A DNA stretch of 59,489 bases from Herbivorax alkaliphila (GCF_030848475.1 NZ_JAVDDS010000024.1:1-59489), one strand, 5' to 3'. Positions 17,964-27,678 are shown, numbered from the stretch's first letter. A program made the numbers and translations. Notes: generated from the sequence alone by a model not told the origin.

Positions 17964-19013
17964 ATGGATTATACAAGCGTTTTAAAAGATATAAGTACAT
18001 ATCCAGGTATTTCAGGAAGGGAAGAAAAACTTTCAAAGTATATTAAAAATATGTTCGATAAATACTGTGATGAAACCACAATAGATAGTTTTTACAATGT
18101 TGTTGGGGTGAAAAAGGGTTTTTCTAAAAGTGATAAAAAAATTATGGTTACAGCTCATTTAGATGAAATAGGCCTTTTGGTAACTGGTATTGAAAAAAAG
18201 GGATTTTTAAGATTTTCAAATATAGGAGGTATTGATTCAAAGATACTTTTAGCTCAAGAAGTTATAGTACATGGGAAAAAAGATGTTCTTGGTGTTATTG
18301 GAGCTAAGCCTCCTCATTTGTTAAAAACTGAAGATACTAAAAAAGCAGTCAAGATGCAGGATCTTTCAATTGATACCGGGCTTTCAGAAGATGAAGTTAG
18401 AGAAAATGTATCAATTGGAGATGTTATAACATTTAAGGCAAAGCCTTTTACATTAAAAAATAGTAGAATTAGTTCTAAATCTCTTGACAATCGTGCAGGT
18501 GTTACAGCTTTAATTGATATTATGGAAAACCTTGAAAAAATTCACCATGAATATGATGTATATTTTGTTGCAACATCTCAAGAAGAAGTGGGACTTAGAG
18601 GTGCTGTTATTGCTGCATATAACATAACTCCTGATGTTGCAGTTGTTATTGATGCATGTCATGGAGACATTCCAGATGTGCCAAAAGATTCAGTTTTTAA
18701 GCTGGGGAAAGGGCCTTCTATTGCTGTAGGACCTAATCTTCATGTTGATCTTACAAAAAAGATAATTGACATTGCAAAAGAAGAAAACATTCCCTATCAG
18801 ATTGAACCTTCGCCTGGAAATACAGGTACTGAAGCTTGGGCTATACAAGTTTCTAGAACAGGAATACCAACTGTACTGGTATCCATTCCGTTAAAATACA
18901 TGCACACAACGGTAGAAACTCTACATGTAGATGATGTTAAGTATTCAGGAAGGTTAATTTCAAGATTTATTTCATCCATTGACAGTAAGACAGGGGGGAT
19001 ATTATGTTTTTAA
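17964..19013 (+). CDS. M42 family metallo-aminopeptidase, paralogue 1
   Basis: Cytoplasmic dinuclear-metal aminopeptidase of the M42 (tetrahedral aminopeptidase, FrvX/CelM) family, 349 residues, probably trimming oligopeptides from the proteasome-like degradation path or uptake. Metal and catalytic motifs are present: TAHLDEIG, LDNRAGV, SQEEVGLRGA, VVIDACHGD and the C-terminal KYMHTTVETLHVDD. The ATG follows GGGAGAGGTGG. It is the first of three tandem paralogues and overlaps the second by 10 bases. Early annotations call such proteins endoglucanase M; peptidase activity is what characterised members show. Confidence 0.9.
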   Translation: MDYTSVLKDISTYPGISGREEKLSKYIKNMFDKYCDETTIDSFYNVVGVKKGFSKSDKKIMVTAHLDEIGLLVTGIEKKGFLRFSNIGGIDSKILLAQEVIVHGKKDVLGVIGAKPPHLLKTEDTKKAVKMQDLSIDTGLSEDEVRENVSIGDVITFKAKPFTLKNSRISSKSLDNRAGVTALIDIMENLEKIHHEYDVYFVATSQEEVGLRGAVIAAYNITPDVAVVIDACHGDIPDVPKDSVFKLGKGPSIAVGPNLHVDLTKKIIDIAKEENIPYQIEPSPGNTGTEAWAIQVSRTGIPTVLVSIPLKYMHTTVETLHVDDVKYSGRLISRFISSIDSKTGGILCF

Positions 19014-20044
19014 AAGAATTGACAGAGTTAAATGGAGTATCTGGCAATGAAGAAGATGTAAGAGAATTTATTAAAAAAGAGGCAAAGAAGTATTCAGATG
19101 AGATAAATGTGGATTCTATGGGTAACTTGATTTGCTTAAAAAAAGGCAGAAATTCTAAATATAAAGTTATGATTTCTGCGCATATGGATGAAGTTGGATT
19201 TATGGTAACGGGATATGGAGAGGCTGGAGTTCTTAAGTTTGCCACTGTGGGTGGTATTGATAATAGAATACTTTTAGGAAAAAGGCTGACTGTAGGGAAT
19301 AAAAAGCTACAGGGAGTAATTGGCGGAAAACCCATTCATCTTCAAAATGCAGGTGAAAGGCAGAGCAATGTCAACATAAAAAAGATGTATATAGATATTG
19401 GTGCAAACAGCAAAGAAGAGGCTGAAAAATTGGTTTCAGTTGGAGAGTATGCTGCATTTTATAGCAGTTATTCAACTTTAGGTAAAAATGCTATTAAAGC
19501 AAAAGCGTTAGATGATAGAGCTGGATGTGCTATTTTGCTTGATATATTAAAGGATGAACAATATGATTTTGACTTGTATGCTTGTTTTACAGTTCAAGAA
19601 GAAGTTGGACTTAGAGGAGCACAGGTAACTTCTTATGGCATATACCCAGATGTTGCTTTAGTTGTGGAGGCAACTACTTGTTCAGATGTTTTAGATGTTG
19701 AAGAACATGAGTACTCAACTATACTAGGTGAAGGTGCAGCTCTTACAATTATGGACAGAGGTGCATATTCCAACAAAAAATTAGTTGAGTTTTTATATAC
19801 TAATGGGAAAAAAAATAGTATTTCAGTACAATATAAAACCACTACTTCAGGGGGAAATGATGCAGGAAAGATACAGACAGCTAGAGGAGGAGTAATTGTT
19901 GCTTCAATTTCTGTGCCTTGCAGATATATACATTCCCCAGTCTCTTTAATGAGTAAAAATGATTTTGATAGTTGTTCTAAATTAGTAAAAATTGCTTTAG
20001 GTGAATTTAATAAAAATCCAAAACTTATTGATGGATTAAAATAG
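19004..20044 (+). CDS. M42 family metallo-aminopeptidase, paralogue 2
   Basis: 346 residues with SAHMDEVG, LDDRAGC, VQEEVGLRGA and YIHSPVSLM. At the fourth metal position it has Glu (VVEATTCSD) where paralogues 1 and 3 have Asp, a substitution common within M42. Its ATG lies inside the end of paralogue 1 after AGGGGGGAT. The three proteins differ enough for distinct substrate preference or for mixed dodecamers, which is inference. Confidence 0.9.
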   Translation: MFLKELTELNGVSGNEEDVREFIKKEAKKYSDEINVDSMGNLICLKKGRNSKYKVMISAHMDEVGFMVTGYGEAGVLKFATVGGIDNRILLGKRLTVGNKKLQGVIGGKPIHLQNAGERQSNVNIKKMYIDIGANSKEEAEKLVSVGEYAAFYSSYSTLGKNAIKAKALDDRAGCAILLDILKDEQYDFDLYACFTVQEEVGLRGAQVTSYGIYPDVALVVEATTCSDVLDVEEHEYSTILGEGAALTIMDRGAYSNKKLVEFLYTNGKKNSISVQYKTTTSGGNDAGKIQTARGGVIVASISVPCRYIHSPVSLMSKNDFDSCSKLVKIALGEFNKNPKLIDGLK

Positions 20045-20076
20045 TTTTATATAATAATATAAATGGAGGAAGAAAT

Positions 20077-21066
20077 ATGTTTGACTTGTTAAAAAAAATG
20101 ACACAAATAACAGGAGTATCTGGAAATGAAGAAGAAATAAGAGATGTTATAACAGAAGAAATTAAAGATAAGGTAGATGATATAAGGGTTGATACTTTAG
20201 GTAATCTTATAGCAGTGAAAAAGGGAACAGGAAAAAAAATTATGGTGGCAGCACATATGGACGAAATTGGTGTTATGGCAACCTTTATAGATGACGATGG
20301 ATTTATAAGATTTTCTAATATAGGAGGTGTGTCTAAATATAACGCTATAGGTCAAAAGGTAAGGTTTAATAATGGCACAATTGGTGCTGTTCACTATGAA
20401 CAGAAACTTGAAGATATTAAAAATTTAAATCTTTCAAAAATGTATATTGATATAGGAGCAAGCAGTAAAGAAGAAGCATTAAAAAGTGTCAGTATAGGTG
20501 ATGTGGCATGTTTTGCTGGTGATGCAAAAAATCAGGGCGATACGATTATTTCAAAAGCCTTAGATGACAGAAGTGGGTGTGCAGTGCTTATAAAAGCCAT
20601 AGAGGATATGAAAAAGACTGAAAATGAGATATATTATGTATTTACAGTACAGGAGGAATTAGGACTTAGAGGAGCCAAAACAGCTGCTTATCAGATAAAG
20701 CCAGATTTAGCTATTGCTGTTGACGTTACTTTAACTGGAGATACTCCAAATGCACGTCCTATGGAAGTGAAATTAGGCAAAGGGCCGGCTATAAAGATAA
20801 AGGACAGATCAATAATTTGTCATCCTAAAGTGCGAAAACTTTTAGAACAATCAGCAAAAAGAATAAATATACCTTATCAATTTGAGATACTTGAGTCAGG
20901 GGGGAATGATTCAGGGGCAATTCATATATCAGCAGGAGGAGTTCCATCAGGTGCTATTTCAATTCCCTGCAGGTATGTACATAGTCCTGTTGAAATGGCA
21001 AGTTTGACGGATATTGAAAATGCAGCTAAACTGTTAGTAGAGAGTTTGTGCCATGTAAAAAAATAG
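20077..21066 (+). CDS. M42 family metallo-aminopeptidase, paralogue 3
   Basis: 329 residues with AAHMDEIGVMA, LDDRSGC, VQEELGLRGAKTAAY, VDVTLTGDTP and YVHSPVEM: a complete M42 site. It starts 32 bases after paralogue 2, behind GGAGGAAG, and ends 21 bases before the NlpC/P60 gene, so all four may be cotranscribed. Confidence 0.9.
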   Translation: MFDLLKKMTQITGVSGNEEEIRDVITEEIKDKVDDIRVDTLGNLIAVKKGTGKKIMVAAHMDEIGVMATFIDDDGFIRFSNIGGVSKYNAIGQKVRFNNGTIGAVHYEQKLEDIKNLNLSKMYIDIGASSKEEALKSVSIGDVACFAGDAKNQGDTIISKALDDRSGCAVLIKAIEDMKKTENEIYYVFTVQEELGLRGAKTAAYQIKPDLAIAVDVTLTGDTPNARPMEVKLGKGPAIKIKDRSIICHPKVRKLLEQSAKRINIPYQFEILESGGNDSGAIHISAGGVPSGAISIPCRYVHSPVEMASLTDIENAAKLLVESLCHVKK

Positions 21067-21087
21067 TTTGGGAAAGGAAAGGTGATT

Positions 21088-21834
21088 ATGCTCGCTTTTG
21101 AAAAGGGGAAATTACAGAAAGTTAAAGTTTTTGTTGCAGCATTTATGATTTTAGCTTTAATTGCGTTGCTTATTGGCTTAATTATGTATCCTATAAACAG
21201 AACAATTGTAAATATTATAATTTTAGCAGATTTAATTGCTATTTTGGTATTGTGTACAGTTGTTTTTTGGCAATTTAAAGTTTATAAAGGATTTCTTATA
21301 TTTTTAGCATTAGCTACAGTGTTCATGCTTTTTTTTGATGGCAAAAGTGTAGAAAGAGATATTGTGCGAAATGAGTATGTAGAAGCTTTAAAAAGATATG
21401 AAGGAACAGAATATTTATGGGGTGGAGAGAGTATTAGAGGAATAGACTGTTCTGGTTTGGTTAGAAGAGGATTAATTGATGCATATGTAAAATTAGGTGC
21501 TAAAAATTTTAGTCCTCAATATATAAGAAAAGCTGTTTATCTGTGGGTCAATGACTTTTCAACTAGAGTAATGGAAGATGGTTACGAAGATCTTTTTGTT
21601 TCAATTATTTCTGTTGAAGGTTTAAATCAATTTGATCACAGTATGATTAGAGAAGGTGATATAATGGTAACAGAAAACGGCTTACATACAATGGCATATA
21701 TAGGAAATGACAAGTGGATACAGGCAGATCCTATGCATGAGAAAGTTATAATTGAGAAAGCTCCAAGTGATAGCAATAACTGGTACGAAGAACCTGCAAT
21801 TATTTTAAGCTGGAGTAACTTAGCAATGCCTTAG
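21088..21834 (+). CDS. Membrane-anchored NlpC/P60 family protein
   Basis: About 248 residues. Three hydrophobic segments near the N-terminus (around residues 14-35, 42-62 and 67-83) anchor a cysteine peptidase-like domain with YLWGGESIRGIDCSGLVRRG (catalytic Cys) and later LHTMAYIGNDKW (catalytic His). NlpC/P60 enzymes cleave gamma-D-glutamyl-diamino acid bonds in cell-wall peptides. GTG 21082 would add two residues; ATG 21088 after AAAGGAAAGGTG is preferred. The last codons (LAMP and the stop) lie inside a repeat unit that recurs 100 bases downstream, so the C-terminus has been shaped by a repeat. Confidence 0.8.
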   Translation: MLAFEKGKLQKVKVFVAAFMILALIALLIGLIMYPINRTIVNIIILADLIAILVLCTVVFWQFKVYKGFLIFLALATVFMLFFDGKSVERDIVRNEYVEALKRYEGTEYLWGGESIRGIDCSGLVRRGLIDAYVKLGAKNFSPQYIRKAVYLWVNDFSTRVMEDGYEDLFVSIISVEGLNQFDHSMIREGDIMVTENGLHTMAYIGNDKWIQADPMHEKVIIEKAPSDSNNWYEEPAIILSWSNLAMP

Positions 21835-21984
21835 AAATAACTTGCATTCTCGAGAACAAAATTCTGAAGGTTCAACAGATTTTGGGCGAAGAGAATCAAA
21901 TATTATTTCTTAGCCATTGCAAGCAATGCCTTAGAAATAACTTGCATTCTCGAGGACAAAATTCTGAAGGTTCAACAGATTTTG
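21822..21984 (+). repeat. Direct repeat pair, 63 bases at a 100-base period
   Basis: AGCAATGCCTTAGAAATAAC at 21822 begins a 63-base unit ending at 21884; the same unit recurs at 21922-21984 with one difference (GAGAAC to GAGGAC). Each unit contains CAAAATTCTG ... CAGATTTTG, able to form a hairpin. A diverged third copy lies on the reverse strand at 39298-39337, so this is a dispersed family and not a local duplication only. The first unit begins inside the preceding coding region. Confidence 0.85.
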
Positions 21985-22068
21985 TTATGTTAATAAAGTT
22001 ATTTGATTATAGTTAAATTTTAAGATATAATTTTAGTGTTTTTATTATTATTATGAAGAAGGTTATTT

Positions 22069-22521
22069 ATGAAAGAGGTTAAAGTTTCCAGCTTGGGCAA
22101 GGTTAAAAAATTGATAACTAATTTGCTAAATATGCAATTAATAAAATTTGGTTTAGTTGGTGTCAGCAATACTTTTGTGGATGTAGCAGTTTTTTGGATT
22201 AGCATAAATATACTGTCTATAAACTACATGATAGCTCAAGTGGCAGGATATGCATGTGGTATTGCAAATAGTTTTATGTTAAACAGAATTTGGACATTTA
22301 GGGGAGCAAAAACTAATACAAAAAGTCAACTAATAAAGTTTGTAACAATCAACTTGATTTCTCTATCTACAACATTGATAGCACTGAGAATATTGGTAGA
22401 CTACTTTGAAATTTATGAAATGATAGCAAAACTTTTTGTTATAGTTATATCTCAGACTGTAAATTTTTTAGGATATAAATTGTGGGTGTTTAAGGGGAAA
22501 AAAATTGATGAAGCATATTAA
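22069..22521 (+). CDS. GtrA-like membrane protein
   Basis: A 150-residue protein with four predicted membrane helices and the GtrA family pattern: QLIKFGLVGVSNTFVDVAVF near residue 24 and ANSFMLNRIWTFRG near residue 68, ending NFLGYKLWVFKGKK. GtrA-like proteins are thought to help move polyprenyl-linked sugars across the membrane for surface polymer glycosylation. No glycosyltransferase is adjacent, so its partner is unknown. Confidence 0.8.
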   Translation: MKEVKVSSLGKVKKLITNLLNMQLIKFGLVGVSNTFVDVAVFWISINILSINYMIAQVAGYACGIANSFMLNRIWTFRGAKTNTKSQLIKFVTINLISLSTTLIALRILVDYFEIYEMIAKLFVIVISQTVNFLGYKLWVFKGKKIDEAY

Positions 22522-22580
22522 AAATTGTTTATAATAAATGATATAGTTTATAATTTTTTATGGGAGGAGAATATAAAAAA

Positions 22581-24305
22581 ATGAGTATAAAAGATGAAGA
22601 AAAAAACAGACTAAATGCTTCTGATGAAGAAGAAAAATTTTCTAACTTTATTCAGGATATTATTGATAAAGATAATGAAGAAAACAAGTTTGGCAAGAGG
22701 GTACATACAAGATTTCCACCTGAGCCAAATGGATATCTTCACATTGGACATGCCAAGTCAATTTGTCTAAATCATGGAATGGCTGTAAAGAATAATGGTA
22801 AGTTTAATTTAAGGTTTGATGATACTAATCCAAGTAAAGAAGAAGATGAATACGTAGAATCCATTATTAGAGATGTAAAATGGCTTGGAGCTGATTGGGA
22901 AGACAGACTGTACTATGCATCAGATTATTTTGATATGCTTTATGAATGTGCTGTAAAATTAATAAAAATGGGCAAGGCATATGTATGTGATTTAAATGCT
23001 GATGAAATAAGAGAGTATAGGGGAACATTAACTGAACCAGGAAAAAACAGTCCTTATAGAGAGCGTTCAATTGATGAAAATCTTGAATTATTTTTGAAAA
23101 TGAAAAATGGCGAATTTAAAGATGGGTCTAAGGTTTTAAGAGCTAAAATTGATATGGCATCTCCAAACCTTAATATGAGAGATCCTGTTATTTACAGAAT
23201 AATGAGGGCAAATCATCATAGAACAGGGGAAAAGTGGTGTGTATATCCAATGTATGATTTTGCACATCCTCTTTCTGATTCTCATGAAGGTATTACACAC
23301 TCTATCTGTACACTTGAATTTGAGGATCATAGACCTTTATATAATTGGCTTATAGAAAAGTTGGATATGGAGTGCAAGACAAGGCAGATTGAGTTTGCAA
23401 GACTTAATATAAGTCATACTGTATTAAGTAAGAGAAAGCTTTTAAAGCTTGTAGAAGAAGGGCATGTAGATGGGTGGGGTGACCCTAGAATGCCTACAAT
23501 ATCAGCTCTTAGAAGAAGAGGATATACTCCTGCTTCAATAAGAGATTTTTGTTCTAGAATTGGCGTTGCCAAAAGCCACAGCATGGTTGAAATAGCACTT
23601 CTAGAACATTGTATAAGAGAAGAATTGAATATGAAAGCAAAAAGAGTTATGGGAATATTAGACCCACTTAAAGTAGTTATAGATAATTATCCTGAAGATA
23701 TGGTTGAGGAGTTTGAAGTTACAAACAATCCAAAGGATCCTGATTCGGGAAAAAGAAAGGTGCCTTTTTCAAAAGTTATATATATAGAGAGGGATGATTT
23801 TCGTGAAGATCCTCCAAAGAAGTACTTTAGGCTAACTCCTGAAAGGGAAGTAAGACTTATAGGAGCATATTTTGTAAAGTGTTCTGACATAGTAAAAGAT
23901 GAAAATACAGGAGAAGTGATAGAAGTTCACTGTACTTACGATCCAGAATCAAGAGGTGGAAATTCACCTGATGGCCGAAAGGTAAAGGGAACAATACACT
24001 GGGTATCTAAAAAACATGCAGTGGATGCTAAAGTACGTTTGTATGAACAATTATTTAATGTTGAAGAGCCTGGTTCTGATGAAGATGTTGATTTTATTGA
24101 TGAAATTAATCCGGATTCAGTTAAAGTTTTAGATTCCTGTAAGCTTGAGCCTGGACTTAAATATGCAAAACCGGGAGATATGTTTCAATTTATGAGGCTG
24201 GGATATTTCTGTGTTGACAGCGTTGAGTCAAATGAAGATGCCTTGGTATTTAACAGAACGGTATCATTAAAAGATACATGGGCTAAAATTGCCAAGAAAA
24301 AGTAA
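22581..24305 (+). CDS. glnS: Glutaminyl-tRNA synthetase
   Basis: GlnRS charges tRNA-Gln directly. The product (574 residues from ATG 22581) has the class I signature [15 protein letters not shown], the tRNA acceptor-binding region, a KMSKS variant VLSKRKLL and two C-terminal anticodon-binding beta barrels. An in-frame ATG at 22560 contains the ribosome site GGGAGGAG, so translation should start at 22581. Many Firmicutes lack GlnRS and use GatCAB; a clostridial GlnRS is generally taken as an ancient transfer. It is followed by a strong terminator. Confidence 0.95.
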   Translation: MSIKDEEKNRLNASDEEEKFSNFIQDIIDKDNEENKFGKRVHTRFPPEPNGYLHIGHAKSICLNHGMAVKNNGKFNLRFDDTNPSKEEDEYVESIIRDVKWLGADWEDRLYYASDYFDMLYECAVKLIKMGKAYVCDLNADEIREYRGTLTEPGKNSPYRERSIDENLELFLKMKNGEFKDGSKVLRAKIDMASPNLNMRDPVIYRIMRANHHRTGEKWCVYPMYDFAHPLSDSHEGITHSICTLEFEDHRPLYNWLIEKLDMECKTRQIEFARLNISHTVLSKRKLLKLVEEGHVDGWGDPRMPTISALRRRGYTPASIRDFCSRIGVAKSHSMVEIALLEHCIREELNMKAKRVMGILDPLKVVIDNYPEDMVEEFEVTNNPKDPDSGKRKVPFSKVIYIERDDFREDPPKKYFRLTPEREVRLIGAYFVKCSDIVKDENTGEVIEVHCTYDPESRGGNSPDGRKVKGTIHWVSKKHAVDAKVRLYEQLFNVEEPGSDEDVDFIDEINPDSVKVLDSCKLEPGLKYAKPGDMFQFMRLGYFCVDSVESNEDALVFNRTVSLKDTWAKIAKKK

Positions 24306-24315
24306 ATTTAATAAA

Positions 24316-24370
24316 AAAAGGGGTTGCTGCACAAGCATTAAATAAATGGCTGTGCAACAGCCCCTTTTTT
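24316..24370. terminator. Terminator after glnS
   Basis: GGGGTTGCTGCACA (24320 on) pairs with TGTGCAACAGCCCC, with A-run before and TTTTTT after; it can act for both glnS and the convergent gene at 24407. Confidence 0.9.
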
Positions 24371-24406
24371 ATCTTTATAAAACTCAATAATTAAGCTACA
24401 TACTTT

Positions 24407-25282
24407 TTAATATGTAAAGAATTCATATTTTCTTGTCCATTTTTGGGTCTTGCCAGGTTTTATATTTACATCTATAAAGACTTCAGGGCTTATTACATGA
24501 GTATTTCCCCAAAGGGCTACAGATTTAACTGGGAAATTGCTATGTTCTCTGACACCTGTTTTTAACGGCTCAAAAACCAATTCCCAGTAGTGATTATCAA
24601 CAGCATTAAAGCCTTCAATGTTACAGTGGAAATCTTTTTTTGGATTTTTATTTAGTGATATTTTATTTTCATTAAAGGTTAATACTTCAGGTACTTCTTT
24701 TATATTTATATCATACGGAAAATTTAGCATGTATCCAGAACCGACAGGGTTTTTGTTAATTGATATAAAATTATGGCAGTACTCTTCTGTTATAATTTCC
24801 TTGCTACCAGTGTTTTCAAGCAGGTAATCAATTACAAGAAAATTGTCTTTTATAGATATTTTCTTTGTCATCTTCACAGCATATCCATTGCATTCTGATG
24901 GTTCTGTTATAAAAGTTATGCTGTCTGATTTTTTTGAAATTATAAAATTAAAAGGAGACACTTCATATTTATCAAAGAAAAAATAGTCAGATTCATCAGA
25001 TCTTGTCAAAAGCCCGATTCCAAGTTTGGGAAACTTTTCTTTAGGTTTGGCAGAAGTATATCCTAAAGGAGTATGAATTCCAAATTCATTACAGAGTCCA
25101 ATGCCACCTGAACCCTTGCCAGAAACTAGTGATTCTTTGGTACAAAAAGAGTATTTGTCATCAAGTAAAATTTCTGTAATAAAGCCTGTCCAGTCAAAAC
25201 GAGAACCTTTATAGTTATTTCCAGGATAGTCTATTTCAACTTTTAATCTTTCATTATTTAATATAATTTTTGATTTGCTCAT
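24407..25282 (-). CDS. Galactose mutarotase-like (aldose epimerase fold) protein
   Basis: A 291-residue protein (start ATG 25282 behind AGGGGGATTT; GTG/ATG codons upstream would add eight residues). It is beta-rich with RFDWTGFITEILLDD near the N-terminus, EEYCHNFISINKNPVGSGY in the middle (His and acidic residues typical of the mutarotase pocket) and WTRKYEFF at the end. Related clostridial proteins are annotated as aldose 1-epimerase-like. No sugar pathway genes are adjacent, so the substrate is unknown. Confidence 0.6.
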   Translation of the reverse strand: MSKSKIILNNERLKVEIDYPGNNYKGSRFDWTGFITEILLDDKYSFCTKESLVSGKGSGGIGLCNEFGIHTPLGYTSAKPKEKFPKLGIGLLTRSDESDYFFFDKYEVSPFNFIISKKSDSITFITEPSECNGYAVKMTKKISIKDNFLVIDYLLENTGSKEIITEEYCHNFISINKNPVGSGYMLNFPYDINIKEVPEVLTFNENKISLNKNPKKDFHCNIEGFNAVDNHYWELVFEPLKTGVREHSNFPVKSVALWGNTHVISPEVFIDVNIKPGKTQKWTRKYEFFTY

Positions 25283-25416
25283 TATAAATCCCCCTAAATT
25301 AATCATGGTTTTTATTTTACCATAATATTTTGTTATAGCAAATCTTTAAATTTTTTCTAAATAGCACTTGTGTTATATAATAATAATATGTACAATATAA
25401 ATATGCATATATTTAT

Positions 25417-25445
25417 TTGACATATTATATTTGTCAAAGGATAGT
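25417..25445 (+). promoter_or_regulatory. Putative trp operon promoter with inverted repeat
   Basis: TTGACA at 25417-25422 is followed after 17 bases by GATAGT at 25440-25445. The TTGACA also forms the left arm of an inverted repeat TTGACA-N9-TGTCAA (25417-25437) lying within the promoter, which could be an operator or chance. The transcript would begin around 25452, at the first triplet of the leader. Confidence 0.5.
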
Positions 25446-25450
25446 ATGTA

Positions 25451-25607
25451 TAGATGAGAAGAGTTTTTAGAAGAGAAAAGAATGAGAAAAAAAGAGATGA
25501 GAAGAGATGAGATGAGGCAATTTAATTTTAGATTTGTCGCGATACTAGATGTTTTTATGGGTTCTAATATTTTAAACCAATCTCATGTCTTCCTTATGAA
25601 AAGGAGG
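25451..25607 (+). promoter_or_regulatory. trp leader: eleven (G/T)AG triplets and a trpE SD-blocking hairpin
   Basis: Between 25451 and 25516 there are eleven GAG or TAG triplets, starting at 25451, 25456, 25461, 25468, 25473, 25484, 25494, 25499, 25504, 25509 and 25514, mostly on a five-base period. This is the target pattern of TRAP (MtrB), an 11-mer that binds eleven (G/U)AG triplets in trp leaders. The last triplets (25501-25513) can pair with 25580-25592 (12 pairs, one mismatch). That segment overlaps the left arm CTTCCTT (25589-25595) of a hairpin whose right arm AAGGAGG (25601-25607) is the trpE ribosome site. Bound triplets would free the left arm and block trpE translation. Confidence 0.65.
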
Positions 25608-25615
25608 CGTTTTTT

Positions 25616-27100
25616 ATGTTTTGTCCAAGTATTGATTCTGCCAGAGAATTGGCAAAAAAATACAACATCATTCCAGTTTCCATGGAAGTTTATGCTGATA
25701 TGGAAACACCAATAAGTCTTTTTAAAAGATTTGAAGACAGCGATTACTGTTTTTTGCTAGAAAGTGTTGAGGGAGGCGAAAAATGGGCTCGCTATTCTAT
25801 TATCGGAAAAAATCCTTTTTTAAAAGTTAAAAGTTTTAAAGATAAAACCATTATTGAAGACAAAAGTGGTATGGTAAAGGAAGAGGAAGGTAATCCTGTT
25901 GAAATTATAAGAAAACTTATGAGCAAATATAAGGGGGCTACTATTCCTAATTTTCCAAGGTTTAATGGAGGAGCAGTAGGTTTTTTTGGGTATGATCTTA
26001 TAAGGTATTATGAAAATCTTAAAGATGTGCCAGAGGATGATTTAGAGCTTCCTGAAAGTCATTTTATGTTTACAGATGAAGTTTTAGTTTTTGATCATCT
26101 AAAGCAAAAAATTCATATAATTGTAAATTTACACGTTGGAGGAAATATAGACAGAGATTATAACAGTGTTGTAGATAGAATAAAGAGTATTTATAGAGAA
26201 ATTCTAGATACAAGATGGAAAGTAGTTGACAATTTTACTCCGGATTTTGAAAAAAAGGTGGAAAATTTTAAATACACAAGCAACATATCAAAAGAGCTGT
26301 ACTGTGAAAATGTACTAAAAGCAAAAGAGTATATCCGTAATGGAGATATTTTTCAAGTAGTTCTTTCACAAAGGCTATGTGTAGAGACAGAACAGGATCC
26401 TTTTAATGTATATAGGGTTCTTAGGATTATAAATCCTTCACCGTATATGTATTATCTTAAATTTGACGATTACAGAATAGTAGGATCTTCTCCTGAAATG
26501 CTTGCAAGAGTGGAAGATGGAACTGTTGAAACCTGTCCTATTGCAGGAACGAGAAAAAGAGGAGAGACAAAAGAGCAAGACGAAAAACTTGAAAAGGATC
26601 TTTTATCAGACCAAAAAGAATTATCCGAACATACTATGTTAGTTGATTTAGGAAGAAATGATATTGGGAGAGTCTCAAAATATGGTACAGTTAATGTAAA
26701 TAACTTAATGCATATAGAGAGATATTCTCATGTGATGCATATAGTTACTAATGTTTCAGGAGAGCTTAGAGAAGATAAGACTCCATTTGATGCAATGATG
26801 TCTATTTTGCCGGCAGGAACACTATCAGGAGCTCCAAAAGTCAGAGCTATGGAAATTATAGATGAGCTTGAAACTGTGAAAAGAGGGCCATATGGAGGTG
26901 CTATAGGCTATCTTAGCTTTAATGGAAACTTAGACAGTTGTATAACAATTAGAACTTTGATATTCAAAGATAAAAAGGCATATGTTCAGGCAGGAGCTGG
27001 CATAGTTGCAGATTCAGTTCCAGAAAAAGAATATGAAGAGTGCATAAACAAGGCAAGTGCTCTTTTAAAGGCTTTAGAGGAAGTTGGTGAAATAAGGTGA
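25616..27100 (+). CDS. trpE: Anthranilate synthase component I
   Basis: TrpE converts chorismate and ammonia (from TrpG) to anthranilate, the first step of tryptophan synthesis. The 494-residue protein has the feedback-inhibition motif LLESVEGG near residue 44, PSPYMYYLKF, and the chorismate-binding C-terminal half (IAGTRKRGETKEQDEKL, DLGRNDIGRVS, LPAGTLSGAPKVRAMEII, YGGAIGYLSF, QAGAGIVADSVPE). The ATG follows AGGAGG at eight bases. First gene of trpEGDCF and overlaps trpG by four bases. Confidence 0.96.
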   Translation: MFCPSIDSARELAKKYNIIPVSMEVYADMETPISLFKRFEDSDYCFLLESVEGGEKWARYSIIGKNPFLKVKSFKDKTIIEDKSGMVKEEEGNPVEIIRKLMSKYKGATIPNFPRFNGGAVGFFGYDLIRYYENLKDVPEDDLELPESHFMFTDEVLVFDHLKQKIHIIVNLHVGGNIDRDYNSVVDRIKSIYREILDTRWKVVDNFTPDFEKKVENFKYTSNISKELYCENVLKAKEYIRNGDIFQVVLSQRLCVETEQDPFNVYRVLRIINPSPYMYYLKFDDYRIVGSSPEMLARVEDGTVETCPIAGTRKRGETKEQDEKLEKDLLSDQKELSEHTMLVDLGRNDIGRVSKYGTVNVNNLMHIERYSHVMHIVTNVSGELREDKTPFDAMMSILPAGTLSGAPKVRAMEIIDELETVKRGPYGGAIGYLSFNGNLDSCITIRTLIFKDKKAYVQAGAGIVADSVPEKEYEECINKASALLKALEEVGEIR

Positions 27101-27678
27101 AAAATAACATATTAATAATAGATAATTATGATTCTTTTACGTATAACCTTTATCAATATATAGGCGAAATTTCTCCTCATATAGAGGTATATAGAAATGA
27201 TAAAATAACTGTTGAAGAGATAAGAAAAAAGAATCCTACACATATAATAATTTCTCCTGGGCCTGGATTTCCAAAAGATGCAGGAATATCTATAGAATTG
27301 GTAAAAGAACTGGGAGAACACATTCCTATGATGGGAGTTTGTTTAGGGCATCAAGCTATTGCTGAAGCCTTTGGGGGAAAGGTTGTTCATGCAAAAGAAT
27401 TGATGCATGGAAAAGCTTCAGAGATAGAGATAATAAAAGAGTGTAGTATTTTCAAATCACTTCCGTCAAAACTGAAGGTTGGAAGGTATCATTCTTTAAC
27501 GGTAGAGAAGGATACAATACCTGATAGTTTAAAGGTAACTGCAAGGACAGAAGATGGAGAAGTGATGGGACTTAAGCATGAAAGTTATCCAGTTTTTGGG
27601 ATACAGTTTCATCCAGAATCTATTTTAACCCCTTATGGAAGGGCAATACTAAAAAATTTTTTGAAGCATAGAGTTTAA
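27097..27678 (+). CDS. trpG: Anthranilate synthase component II (glutamine amidotransferase)
   Basis: The 193-residue class I amidotransferase supplies ammonia from glutamine to TrpE. The triad motifs are [15 protein letters not shown] (catalytic Cys) and FHPESILTP (His-Glu). The GTG start overlaps the trpE stop (GTGA). In organisms lacking a separate pabA this subunit may also serve folate synthesis. Confidence 0.95.
   Translation: MKNNILIIDNYDSFTYNLYQYIGEISPHIEVYRNDKITVEEIRKKNPTHIIISPGPGFPKDAGISIELVKELGEHIPMMGVCLGHQAIAEAFGGKVVHAKELMHGKASEIEIIKECSIFKSLPSKLKVGRYHSLTVEKDTIPDSLKVTARTEDGEVMGLKHESYPVFGIQFHPESILTPYGRAILKNFLKHRV

Noticed and set aside
24407-25282. Confident aldose 1-epimerase
   Set aside because: The fold-level resemblance is there but I cannot identify all catalytic residues, so only mutarotase-like is claimed.
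25451-25615. T-box control of the trp operon
   Set aside because: No T-box core (AGGGTGG...) was found in the leader; the triplet pattern fits TRAP better.
25482-25715. 77-residue frame before and into trpE
   Set aside because: It overlaps the trpE start in another frame, has no tandem Trp codons to act as a classical leader peptide, and the GAG triplets explain its odd Arg/Glu/Met start.
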